A DNA stretch of 30,671 nt from JACCQS01 sp050999295 (GTDB lineage Bacteria > Actinomycetota > Actinomycetes > Mycobacteriales > Geodermatophilaceae), in contig JBPCPI010000134.1 in assembly GCA_050999295.1 (NCBI GenBank), positions 1 to 30,671 of the forward strand, in the 5' to 3' direction. The notes under the pieces were generated by a model that saw only the letters and a program-made list of their open reading frames with translations, had not been told where the DNA came from and searched no databases. How positions within the stretch are numbered: the stretch's first letter is position 1; each line of letters starts with the position of its first letter. Of this stretch, positions 23,883 to 30,671 are shown piece by piece. The position numbers were made by a program, and so were the translations under genes.

Positions 23883-24320
23883 ATGACCTATTCCCTGGCC
23901 GGGCGGATCCAGACCCGCATCCTGGTCTTCGCTGTAGTCGGCGGGATCTGGACGGCACTGGTGACCCCGGTCCTGCCGACGCGGCTGCCACCGGGCGCCT
24001 CCTACCGGATGGCACTCACCGTTCTGGCGCTGATCATCGCGCTGGGTCTGCTGTGGGAGCTGGTCTACCACCTGCTCCAACAATGGCGGTGGGACAAGGA
24101 TTGGCCGACGCTGTTCTCCCTTGTGGCGGGGGTACCCGAGGGCCTGCTGCTCTGGCTGCTGCTGGGCACCGACAGCTGGTTCTGGCACGTACCGGTGACC
24201 GCGCGCAGTTTCTGGTTGTTGTTCGTCTCGGTGTGGCTGATTGTCTGGGCCGTGCTGGCCGGACCGATCAGGGTCCTGCTCGTGCGGCGCCGCTGGCGTG
24301 GGGGGAGGCTGATCGGATGA
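23883..24320 (+). CDS. Four-helix integral membrane protein
   Basis: 145 residues with four hydrophobic segments: ILVFAVVGGIWTALVTPVL, MALTVLALIIALGLLWELVY, LFSLVAGVPEGLLLWLLLG and SFWLLFVSVWLIVWAVLAGP. It ends with a basic tail (RVLLVRRRWRGGRLIG). No family recognised. It starts 6 bp after the flavoprotein stop and may anchor the flavoprotein or accept its electrons, which is inference. Its stop codon directly precedes the tandem repeat array. Confidence 0.75.
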   Translation: MTYSLAGRIQTRILVFAVVGGIWTALVTPVLPTRLPPGASYRMALTVLALIIALGLLWELVYHLLQQWRWDKDWPTLFSLVAGVPEGLLLWLLLGTDSWFWHVPVTARSFWLLFVSVWLIVWAVLAGPIRVLLVRRRWRGGRLIG

Positions 24321-24441
24321 GCCGAGAGTGCGGGAGCATCGCAGCGAGCGCCAGCGAGCATCGCCGAGAGGGCGGCAGCATCGACCGAGCGCCAGCGAGC
24401 ATCGCCGAGAGGGCGGGAGCATCGACCGAGCGCCAGCGAGG
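24321..24441 (+). repeat. Tandem repeat array A (41-42 bp unit, about three copies)
   Basis: Each unit begins GCATCG (at 24336, 24378 and 24419), continues with GAGCGCCAGCGAGCATCGCC and ends GAGAGGGCGGGA. The first 15 bp (GCCGAGAGTGCGGGA) are the end of a partial unit and the third copy is cut short by GGAGGAGCGG. Spacing is 42 then 41 bp. The unit contains the same blocks as the single copies near 6.7 and 22.2 kb. Confidence 0.8.
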
Positions 24442-24444
24442 GAG

Positions 24445-24573
24445 GAGCGGACCGCCCGATGCGCGAAGCGCACGAGGCGGAGTGATCGAGCGGACCGCCC
24501 GATGCGCGCAGCGCACGAGGCGGAGTGATCGAGCGGACCGCCCGGTGCGCGGAGCGCACGAGGCGCAGAAGAC
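24445..24573 (+). repeat. Tandem repeat array B (43 bp, three copies), hairpin-forming
   Basis: Copies start at 24445, 24488 and 24531. Each holds a structured core: CCGCC-CGA-TGCGC-N3-GCGCA-CGA-GGCGG, a two-part stem with symmetric 3-nt internal loops. The apical loop varies (GAA, GCA, GGA) while the stems stay intact; the last copy drifts at its edges (CGG for CGA, GGCGC). The array ends at the ATG of the FHA gene, so three hairpins would lie in its 5' untranslated RNA. Confidence 0.8.
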
Positions 24574-25815
24574 ATGACCGACGTGACCGCACCGGGGAGC
24601 AGGCCCCGCGTGGCCACCTCGACGGTTCCTGCCTTTGATCGGCTGGCGGTCACCGTGCGGCCCGGTACCGACGTCGTGGTCCGGATGCCCGGAGTCCTGC
24701 TCGTGGCCGGGGCACCGGACAGCGAGGAGGGCGACCAGGCTCTGCAGGCGGTGCTGGATCTGCTCCGGGCCAGCGGCGAGGGAGGAACGCGCGCGCCGGG
24801 GTATCGGGTGAGCCGAGCTCTGCGCGATCTCATCGAAGCCGGCTCTGCCCCATCCGATCTGGTGCTGGTGGCTGCGACCGACGATGGACTCGCCGTCGTG
24901 CTCGCCGGTTCCGGGGCCGCGACGGTCATCGATCGCGGTTGGCGGCTGTGCTGCCAGAGCGGCGCAGTGCTGGCCCGCGAGACCGACTGGCCCCCGGCCC
25001 CGCTGCTGTTAGACCTCGGCGCGTCGGTACCGGAAGGCGGTGGAGCGGAGCAGGACTGCCGACCTCCCCGCCCATTCGACCTGCGCGAGGGTGTGGTGCC
25101 CGGCGCGGGTGCCATCCTCGCTTCGCCGCCTCCGGTGATGACACCCACCGGGACCAACCACATCGGAGCCGCACCGCTGAGATCGGCCACCCTAGGGGTC
25201 GTCGAGCCGCGGTCGGCCATACCCCCCCCTCCGCCCCGCTTCGATCAGATCCTCGGGGTCCGGCCGATCGGGCCGCGCCGGCCGGCCCTGCCGCTGGCCG
25301 GGGCCGGGGCCGGTGGAGAGCCCGAGGCTGCGGCCACCGGCGCCAAGGTTCGGGGTTACCGCTGCCGCGACGGTCACCTCAACGATCCCCGCACGCTCTT
25401 CTGCGCGATGTGCGGCATCCGGATGGCCGAGAGCACCGGGGTCTTCGTCGAAGGACCGCGTCCGCCGCTGGGGTTGCTCGTCTTCGACAACGGGGCGAGC
25501 TTCTCCCTGGACGAGAACTACTTGCTGGGGCGCGAGCCGCACGTGGACGAGCGAGTGCGTACCGGTCAACTGCGCCCGCTCGTCCTGTTCGACACCAACG
25601 GTGTGATCTCGCGTCGGCATGCCGAAATCCGGCTCGAGGGTTGGGATGTGCTGCTGGTGGACTGCGGGTCGGCTAATGGCACCCTGGTCGCGGAGCGAGA
25701 CGCTGCGGTCTGGTCGGCGCTGGTGCCCGGTCAGCCGGTGCGGCTGCTCCCCAGCATGCAGGTACGGATCGGTGAGCGCAGCTTCGTCTTCGAGTCCTTG
25801 CACGGTGCGCCGTGA
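24574..25815 (+). CDS. Zinc-ribbon and FHA domain protein
   Basis: 413 residues. The N-terminal ~180 residues form an unrecognised alpha/beta region ('PGVLLVAGAPDSEEGDQALQ', 'LVLVAATDDGLAVVLAGSGA'). A Pro-rich linker leads to a small metal site C264-RDG-H268 ... C277-AM-C280. A C-terminal FHA domain (~301-408) has the phosphothreonine-binding residues G319-R320, S346-R347-x-H349 and N368-G369-T370. FHA domains dock onto phosphothreonine in partner proteins, usually targets of Ser/Thr kinases. The pseudokinase start overlaps its stop as GTGA, so the two are made together. It is cytoplasmic, with no membrane helix. The likely phosphate donor is the kinase encoded convergently next door. Confidence 0.88.
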   Translation: MTDVTAPGSRPRVATSTVPAFDRLAVTVRPGTDVVVRMPGVLLVAGAPDSEEGDQALQAVLDLLRASGEGGTRAPGYRVSRALRDLIEAGSAPSDLVLVAATDDGLAVVLAGSGAATVIDRGWRLCCQSGAVLARETDWPPAPLLLDLGASVPEGGGAEQDCRPPRPFDLREGVVPGAGAILASPPPVMTPTGTNHIGAAPLRSATLGVVEPRSAIPPPPPRFDQILGVRPIGPRRPALPLAGAGAGGEPEAAATGAKVRGYRCRDGHLNDPRTLFCAMCGIRMAESTGVFVEGPRPPLGLLVFDNGASFSLDENYLLGREPHVDERVRTGQLRPLVLFDTNGVISRRHAEIRLEGWDVLLVDCGSANGTLVAERDAAVWSALVPGQPVRLLPSMQVRIGERSFVFESLHGAP

Positions 25816-26687
25816 CCGCGCCAGCGGCCGAGTCGATGGCGGGCGGCGCCGGTGAGCAACCGGTCCCGACCTACATCGCCGACTACCAGGTCCAGCGAGC
25901 CCTCGGGTACGGCAACAATGGTCGCGTCTACCTCGCCAGGCCACCGCATCGGCTGGGCGTGAGCGAGGAGTTCGTGGCCGTCAAGGTCTACAACGGCTCG
26001 TGCTCCGAGCCGGAATACGAGCGGGCGGTGGAGGAACTCCGGGTCGTATCGGCCCTGGAGTCTCCTTATCTGGCAAGAGTTTTCGAGGCCGGATTGGACG
26101 GCCCTTCGTTCTTCTGTGCGATGGACTATGCCGTCCTCGGCTCCCTTGCAGCACCGGGCCGGCCGCTGAGGCAGTCAGAGGTCCTGTTGGCGGTCTCGCA
26201 CGCGGCCACCGCGGCACACGCCCTGCACGAAGCCGGGATCGCACACGCCGCGATCAAGCCGCAGAACGTGCTCATCGGGCTCCGCTGTGCCCTATTGGCC
26301 GACGTGGGGCTCAGCCGTCTTCTCCGCCCCGGACTCACGATGACCGGCGTGGCAACGTCCGGCTCGGTGGAGTACCTCGATCCCCTGATTCTCGCGGGTG
26401 GGCCGCCCTCGCGATCGACTGAGGTGTGGGCGCTGGGCGCGACGCTGCACCGGGCACTGGCCGGTGTCGGGCTCTACGGCGAGCTTTCGGACAACGTGCC
26501 GCTGCTGGCCATCCGGAAGGTCATGTCTGCCCAACCCGTGATCTCCGACCGTCTTCCGCCCGGCGCCTCAGCGCTGATCCAGGCATGTCTTGACTCCCCC
26601 GAACGCCGTCTGCCCACCGCCGGCGCGGCGGCCCAGCGGCTCATCGACCTCGCGCGGAGCGCAGAAGGTGTCATTGGCGGCGGGTGA
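25812..26687 (+). CDS. Protein kinase-fold protein lacking the catalytic Asp (pseudokinase)
   Basis: 291 residues. The nucleotide-binding half is kept: glycine loop GYGNNGRVYLA (32-42) and the lysine strand FVAVKVY (Lys58). The catalytic half is altered. The HRD motif reads H145-A-A147 in IAHAAIKPQNVLI, so the catalytic base is Ala; DFG is D164-V-G; the APE region reads EYLDPLIL; and the helix-F Asp is Glu (TEVWALG). K149 and N152 of the catalytic loop remain. It should bind ATP but probably does not phosphorylate. It overlaps the FHA gene by 4 bp and its 3' end overlaps the convergent active kinase by 17 bp. A pseudokinase plus FHA protein suggests a phospho-controlled scaffold. Confidence 0.88.
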   Translation: MTAPAAESMAGGAGEQPVPTYIADYQVQRALGYGNNGRVYLARPPHRLGVSEEFVAVKVYNGSCSEPEYERAVEELRVVSALESPYLARVFEAGLDGPSFFCAMDYAVLGSLAAPGRPLRQSEVLLAVSHAATAAHALHEAGIAHAAIKPQNVLIGLRCALLADVGLSRLLRPGLTMTGVATSGSVEYLDPLILAGGPPSRSTEVWALGATLHRALAGVGLYGELSDNVPLLAIRKVMSAQPVISDRLPPGASALIQACLDSPERRLPTAGAAAQRLIDLARSAEGVIGGG

Positions 26688-28701
26688 TCTGGCCACGCGC
26701 AACCCACCAGTCATAGAGCGACCGCAACCCCGCTTCGTCGCCGACTGCCGCGGACGTAATCGCGAAGACCTGCAATTCGGTGTTGGTCCAGACCACGTAC
26801 GCGGTGTTCTCCGAGTCCACGAAACAGGCGAGTGCTCCCACCACCGGGCCGCCCTGGGCGTACTCGCCGAAGCCCTGGTCCGCACCGCACTCCGCGGCGT
26901 CACTGGACGGGAGTTCGTCGAGGGAGCGCGCCCGTACATAGCTCTGGAAGGCCGCTTCCAGCTCCGCGCCGCTGGCGTAGAGGAAGAACTCGCTCGCGTT
27001 TGCTCCCGGCGAGATGCTCGGGCCACACGTCAACGCGGCCAACGACCCGTCGTCGGCGGGGCGGTCGGTGGCAGTGCAGTTGCTGGCGTTGAAATCCAAC
27101 GGGATGAGCTGTCGCAAGGTCTCTTCATCCGCCGGCTCCGCCGGCCCTGCGGGCTCCTCGGCGTTGGAACCCCCTGCACCGTCGAGGATCCCGCCGGCCG
27201 GCAGTTCCTCGGTCGGGGTATTGCTGGCTGTGCTCGTCGTCGGATCGGCCGCCGTACGGGGATCATCGCCGCTGTTGAGCACGATGATGATGCTCACGAC
27301 CACCGCGAGGAGCAGGACAGCGACGATGGCCACAGCCACGAGTTGGGCCCGGCGGGAGTCCCGAGGCTGCGGCTGTCGCTGCCCGAGCTGGCGCCCGGCT
27401 CCGGATCCGGTGCGAGGGGGTCCTGCGGTAGGGCCGGGCAGTGATCCGCGTCGAGAGCCGGGGAGACCGGAGACACCGGGATGTGCGGAACGGGCCGGCC
27501 CAGGCACCCCGGGCGGCCCGGGATGGGAGCCGGGGGATCCGGAGCCGGGGGATCCGGGGCGCCGATCAGGACCCGACGGCGAGCCTGGCGTCGCAGGGAA
27601 GAAGTTGCCCGATCCGTGGCCGCCCGATCCGGGACCACCCGGTCCGGGGCTTCCCGATCCGGGGCTTCCCGATCCGTGGTGCGAGGCCTCGCGCGGATGC
27701 ACCGGACCCGACCAGGGACCCGGCGGGTTGCTGGGCCGACCGGGCTGGGCGGGTCCGGCGGGCCCGGGGTTGGACCCTGGCCGCGAAGCGAACGGAGCTC
27801 CGGTGGACCAGCCGGAAGCAGACCCGGGACCGTTGGGTCCCGGGGACCCGAAACGTTCGGCCCCCGCCAGGGCCGCGCGGGCAGCCGCGCCGAGGTCACC
27901 GGCACGGGCGAATCGCTGATCCGGGCTCTTGGCCATCCCCTTCGCGATCACCTCGTCCAAAGCCGGTGGGATGCCAGGTCGCTGGGTCGAGGGGCGCGGG
28001 GGTGGCAGATTGAGGTGCGCGTACATCAGCGTCGGCAGCCCGTCCCCGGTGAACGGCCGACTGGCCATCAGGCACTCGTAGAGCAGGCACGCCAGCGAGT
28101 ACACGTCCGTACGCCGGTCAACCCCGGAATCGAGGAAGCGCTCGGGCGCCATGTAGTCAAAGCTGCCCAGGGCCGCGCCGGTGTGGGTCAGTGCGGCTTT
28201 CCCAGAGCCGACTGTACGGGCGATGCCGAAGTCGACGAGGTAGATGAAGTCCTCGTCGCTACCCGGGTTGCTGAGCAGTACATTTGACGTTTTGACATCG
28301 CGGTGGATCAGCCCGTCATCATGTGCGGCGTCCAGGGCACGAGCGATCTGACTGATGATGTTGACCGCTCTGGCCGGGGGCATCGGCCCGTCACGGTCGA
28401 GGGCATCGCCGAGGTCCTCGCCCTCGACCAATCGCATGTCCAGAAAAAGCCGGCCGTCGATCTCACCGTAGCGGTGGATGGGAATGACGTGCGGTTCCCG
28501 CAGCCGGGCAGCCAGTTGGGATTCGCGCCGGAACCGTTCCCGGTAGCCGGCATCGCCGGCCAGACTTTCGCTGAGCAGCTTGAGCGCGACGACCCGGTCG
28601 TGGGTCTCGTCGTAGGCGCGGTAGACCTCGCCCATCCCGCCGCGGCCCAGCACGCCTTCGATCCGGTACGGACCGAATCGCTGCATGGGTTTCCGATCCA
28701 C
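26671..28701 (-). CDS. Transmembrane Hanks-type Ser/Thr protein kinase
   Basis: 676 residues from the GTG at 28701, chosen because AGGAG lies 7 nt upstream (the GTG at 28707 is 1 nt from it). Kinase domain ~10-280 with GRGGMGEVY, ALKLL lysine, the catalytic HRDVKTSNVLL, DFGIA and MAPER motifs all intact. A ~175-residue Pro/Gly/Ser linker follows, then one membrane helix (AQLVAVAIVAVLLLAVVVSI) and a ~195-residue external domain with four Cys, probably two disulfides, resembling PknH/LpqN-like sensor domains in outline. No PASTA repeats. It is likely to sense an external signal and phosphorylate Thr in cytoplasmic targets, possibly FHA-linked proteins of the facing operon. Confidence 0.93.
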   Translation of the reverse strand: MDRKPMQRFGPYRIEGVLGRGGMGEVYRAYDETHDRVVALKLLSESLAGDAGYRERFRRESQLAARLREPHVIPIHRYGEIDGRLFLDMRLVEGEDLGDALDRDGPMPPARAVNIISQIARALDAAHDDGLIHRDVKTSNVLLSNPGSDEDFIYLVDFGIARTVGSGKAALTHTGAALGSFDYMAPERFLDSGVDRRTDVYSLACLLYECLMASRPFTGDGLPTLMYAHLNLPPPRPSTQRPGIPPALDEVIAKGMAKSPDQRFARAGDLGAAARAALAGAERFGSPGPNGPGSASGWSTGAPFASRPGSNPGPAGPAQPGRPSNPPGPWSGPVHPREASHHGSGSPGSGSPGPGGPGSGGHGSGNFFPATPGSPSGPDRRPGSPGSGSPGSHPGPPGVPGPARSAHPGVSGLPGSRRGSLPGPTAGPPRTGSGAGRQLGQRQPQPRDSRRAQLVAVAIVAVLLLAVVVSIIIVLNSGDDPRTAADPTTSTASNTPTEELPAGGILDGAGGSNAEEPAGPAEPADEETLRQLIPLDFNASNCTATDRPADDGSLAALTCGPSISPGANASEFFLYASGAELEAAFQSYVRARSLDELPSSDAAECGADQGFGEYAQGGPVVGALACFVDSENTAYVVWTNTELQVFAITSAAVGDEAGLRSLYDWWVARGQITRRQ
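27608..27682 (-). repeat. 15-bp in-frame tandem repeat in the kinase linker
   Basis: Five copies of a unit beginning CCCG(A/G)TCCG, at 27608, 27623, 27638, 27653 and 27668, encode five-residue steps of Gly, Ser and Pro in the juxtamembrane linker. Such tracts change length easily by slippage without breaking the frame. Confidence 0.8.
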
Positions 28702-28825
28702 GACCACACTCCTGACGCATGGTCACTGGGCAGGGACTTACCCAGGCTAGCCGTGACGATGTGTTGCCCGTGTTTCCCCAGCGGCTCGGGGGCTCCCCGG
28801 CGAGGGGTCTGGCAGGCTCGGGGAC

Positions 28826-29650
28826 ATGCAGATCTCGGTAGGCGAGCTGAGCTTCGACGTCACGGTGGACGGACCCGAGGACGGTCGGCCGGTCCTGTTG
28901 TTGCACGGGTTCCCGGAGACCGGACGCAGCTGGGACGCCGTACGCGAGAAGCTCGTCCGCGCTGGGCATCGGGTCGTCGTCCCTGATCAGCGGGGATACT
29001 CCCCCGGCGCGCGGCCGGCTGGAGTCGAGGCCTACGGCATGCGCCCGATCGTGGCCGACGCGCTTGGCATCCTCGACGCACTGGGCATCAGCGCCGTCGA
29101 CGTCGTCGGACACGACTGGGGCGCGAACGTAGCGTGGTGCCTGGCGACCTGGCATCCGGAGCGGGTGCGTTCACTCGTTGCAGTGTCGGTACCACATCCG
29201 CTGGCCTTCGGTTGGGCGTTCCGTAACGACAGAGATCAACAACAGCGTTCGGCCTACATCCAGCTGTTCAGGATCGAGGGGAAGGCGGAGAAGGTATTGC
29301 TCGAAGACGGCGCCCGCCGGCTGCGCGCGATGCTGACCGGCCTGCCGCCCGATTCGGTCGAGCACTACGTGTCGGTGCTGTCCGAGCCCGGTGCCTTGAC
29401 GGCGACGTTGAACTGGTATCGCGCGATGAAGCGCCCGGACGTCGCTGACCTGCCGCCGGTGACAGTTCCGACGACCTACGTCTGGAGCACCCAGGACCTG
29501 GCAGTCGGAGAGGCTGCAGCGCAGAAGTGCGGCGTACACGTAGACGCCGCATACCGTTTCGTCATCCTCGATGCCGTCTCACACTGGATCCCGGAGCACG
29601 CACCGGACCAACTGACGGCCGCGATCCTGGACCAGTTGGCGCAGACGTGA
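28826..29650 (+). CDS. Alpha/beta hydrolase, epoxide hydrolase-like
   Basis: 274 residues. LLLHGFPETGRSW supplies the HGxP oxyanion motif. The nucleophile elbow VGHDWGANVAW has Asp, as in epoxide hydrolases and haloalkane dehalogenases rather than Ser hydrolases, and SHWIPEHAP carries the base His. A helical lid lies between. The Asp nucleophile and HGFP motif favour epoxide hydrolase; substrate unknown. It is cytoplasmic. The GNAT gene overlaps its stop by 4 bp (GTGA). Divergent from the kinase gene with 124 bp between starts. Confidence 0.9.
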   Translation: MQISVGELSFDVTVDGPEDGRPVLLLHGFPETGRSWDAVREKLVRAGHRVVVPDQRGYSPGARPAGVEAYGMRPIVADALGILDALGISAVDVVGHDWGANVAWCLATWHPERVRSLVAVSVPHPLAFGWAFRNDRDQQQRSAYIQLFRIEGKAEKVLLEDGARRLRAMLTGLPPDSVEHYVSVLSEPGALTATLNWYRAMKRPDVADLPPVTVPTTYVWSTQDLAVGEAAAQKCGVHVDAAYRFVILDAVSHWIPEHAPDQLTAAILDQLAQT

Positions 29651-30189
29651 CCGAGGACTCGCCGTGCGTCCGCCTCGCTGAACCGGCGGACGCAGCCGCC
29701 CTCGGCAGAGTGCACGTGCGGGCCTGGCAGGCGACCTATCGCGGCATGATGCCGGATGATTTCCTGGACGGACTCGACTCGACCGAGCGCGGCGAGATGT
29801 GGGCGCGCGCACTCGTTGCGCCGGGGCCCGGCGGATCCAGGCTCGTGATCTGTCCCCATGCCGGCGCGGACCCGGTGGGATTCGCCCTGGTGGGACGCGT
29901 TCGCGCTTCCGGTTCGGACGAGTCAGAACTGGGCGAGCTGTATGCGATCAATCTCGATCCGGACAACTGGGGTCGCGGCCTCGGACGCACATTGTTGGCT
30001 GCTGCCACCGAGGAGTTGAGTCGTCTCGGATTCAGCGAAGCGGTCCTGTGGGTGGCGACCGGCAACACGAGAGCCCGCACGTTCTACGAAGCCGCCGGCT
30101 GGTCTGCCGATGGAACCGAGCGCACCGACGACTCACTCGGTCCGCCGGTCGAGGAGGTCCGCTACCGGCGGTCGCTGCCCCCGGGTTGA
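29647..30189 (+). CDS. GNAT family N-acetyltransferase
   Basis: 180 residues starting at a GTG that overlaps the hydrolase stop (VTEDSPCVRLAEPADAAALG). The N-terminal 'VHVRAWQATYRGMMPDDFLD' is typical of the acetyltransferase subgroup with this layout. The acetyl-CoA-binding motif A is INLDPDNWGRGLGRTLLAAA, followed by VLWVATGNTRARTFYEAAGW. It transfers an acetyl group to an unknown amine. Two-gene operon with the hydrolase. Confidence 0.93.
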   Translation: MTEDSPCVRLAEPADAAALGRVHVRAWQATYRGMMPDDFLDGLDSTERGEMWARALVAPGPGGSRLVICPHAGADPVGFALVGRVRASGSDESELGELYAINLDPDNWGRGLGRTLLAAATEELSRLGFSEAVLWVATGNTRARTFYEAAGWSADGTERTDDSLGPPVEEVRYRRSLPPG

Positions 30190-30265
30190 AGTACGGCAGC
30201 AACGAGGGGCCGGGTCCTTGGTCGGCTCTTGTCGTCGGCCGGCGGCTTGAGAGGGCTTGGATTTG

Positions 30266-30334
30266 GTGATCTTGACGATGTTGCGGTTTCCGGCTCGTTC
30301 ACACGGCGTGTCGCCGCAATAAGGTCAAGATCAC
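30266..30334. other. Large symmetric stem-loop
   Basis: GTGATCTTGAC (30266-30276) pairs perfectly with GTCAAGATCAC (30324-30334). Inside, after 4-nt gaps on both sides, TTGCGG pairs with CCGCAA, leaving a 27-nt loop. The 298-bp gap 30190-30487 holds no convincing gene, only this structure. It could be a terminator for the GNAT operon, a recombination or mobile-element end, or a regulatory hairpin for the DUF222-type gene. Confidence 0.6.
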
Positions 30335-30487
30335 GAAGACTGGCAGTGCATTGCGCGCCGCTCGGATCCGGCTGCTCGGCCGATGGTTGCTGTGGGTCAC
30401 CGAAGGTTGCGCAAAGTTCTTGAAAAACATTGGGCCACAGGAGCTTTCAGGGCCGGAAATGTCAGACCCGGCTCGTAGGTTTGCGGT

Positions 30488-30671
30488 GTGACCACGTTAC
30501 TCAGCCCGCCAGCGGTCTCCGGGCTGGCCCAGGCGCGGAAAGCCGTGCGCGCGCTGCCGGGACCCAGCTGTGGTCGCTGCCCGACACCCAGCTCGCCGCC
30601 GAGGTCGGGCAGGCGTTTGGCACTGCTGGCGCAGGCCGACGCACTCCTGCTCGCGCACATGGCTGAGGCCG
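30488..30671 (+). pseudogene. DUF222/HNH-type (13E12 family) gene start, with out-of-frame block, partial
   Basis: From the GTG at 30488 one frame reads VTTLLSPPAVSGLAQARKAV and, near the window end, LALLAQADALLLAHMAEA, both typical of the DUF222 N-terminal helices. In between, the family's LWSLPDTQLAAEVGQA segment is encoded in a different frame. The frame changes near 30548-30558 and changes back near 30610-30620. Two compensating indels, or sequencing errors, would explain this. The gene continues beyond the window, so whether it has an HNH nuclease domain cannot be seen. DUF222 genes are often multicopy in actinobacteria. Confidence 0.5.

Noticed and set aside
24321..24573. CRISPR array
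   Set aside because: Units are directly adjacent with no unique spacers, and no cas genes are near.
23373..25220. 615-codon minus-strand frame across the flavoprotein, repeat array and FHA gene
   Set aside because: It crosses three features on the other strand and the repeat arrays translate into low-complexity Arg/Ser/Ala sequence.

Overview
The window is high-GC actinobacterial DNA. Its core follows the order known around whiB7/uvrD2 in Mycobacterium tuberculosis (Rv3193c-Rv3199c): UPF0182 membrane protein, PDZ/Lon-type protease, DUF2342 protein, AarF/ABC1 kinase, WhiB7, UvrD2, mycoredoxin and NudC. Mycoredoxin and WhiB7 point to a mycothiol-using actinomycete. The DUF222-type gene at the right edge and the start-proximal repeats suggest Propionibacteriales, but that placement is inference.

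Layout. 1-2.3 kb: the 3' part of a secreted GH105 glycoside hydrolase with two F5/8-type C domains, followed by a headless, frameshifted DUF2267 remnant next to the initiator tRNA gene. This is probably an accessory insertion beside a tRNA. 2.4-9.8 kb: UPF0182, PDZ/Lon protease, DUF2342, a crotonase-family protein and a 50-residue zinc-ribbon protein. A 400-bp convergent gap at 8.26-8.66 kb holds an iron-box-like palindrome, four DnaA-box-like 9-mers and a long inverted repeat. 9.9-14.1 kb: an orphan E1-like (TOMM/ThiF-type) protein, an ABC1 kinase, a universal stress protein and a two-gene membrane operon. 14.0-17.4 kb: uvrD2, then a leader with promoter, 60-codon small ORF and perfect terminator, then whiB7 and a small basic protein; mycoredoxin is divergent from uvrD2. 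17.5-22.2 kb: an ATGA-coupled operon (active M16 protease, inactive M16 partner, nudC), preceded by a DUF2510 membrane protein.

22.3-28.7 kb is the most novel-looking part: a FAD-type oxidoreductase, a four-helix membrane protein, a zinc-ribbon/FHA protein and a pseudokinase overlapping it by 4 bp, converging on an apparently active transmembrane Ser/Thr kinase. I read it as a candidate phospho-signalling module in which the kinase marks a protein, the FHA/pseudokinase pair reads the mark, and the flavoprotein and membrane protein are outputs. The oxidoreductase substrate is unknown.

28.8-30.7 kb: an alpha/beta hydrolase coupled to a GNAT acetyltransferase, a large stem-loop, and the start of a DUF222-type gene with an out-of-frame block. 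A GC-rich repeat family built on GAGCATCGC and GAGGAGCGGA cores lies just upstream of three genes, always reading toward the start codon.
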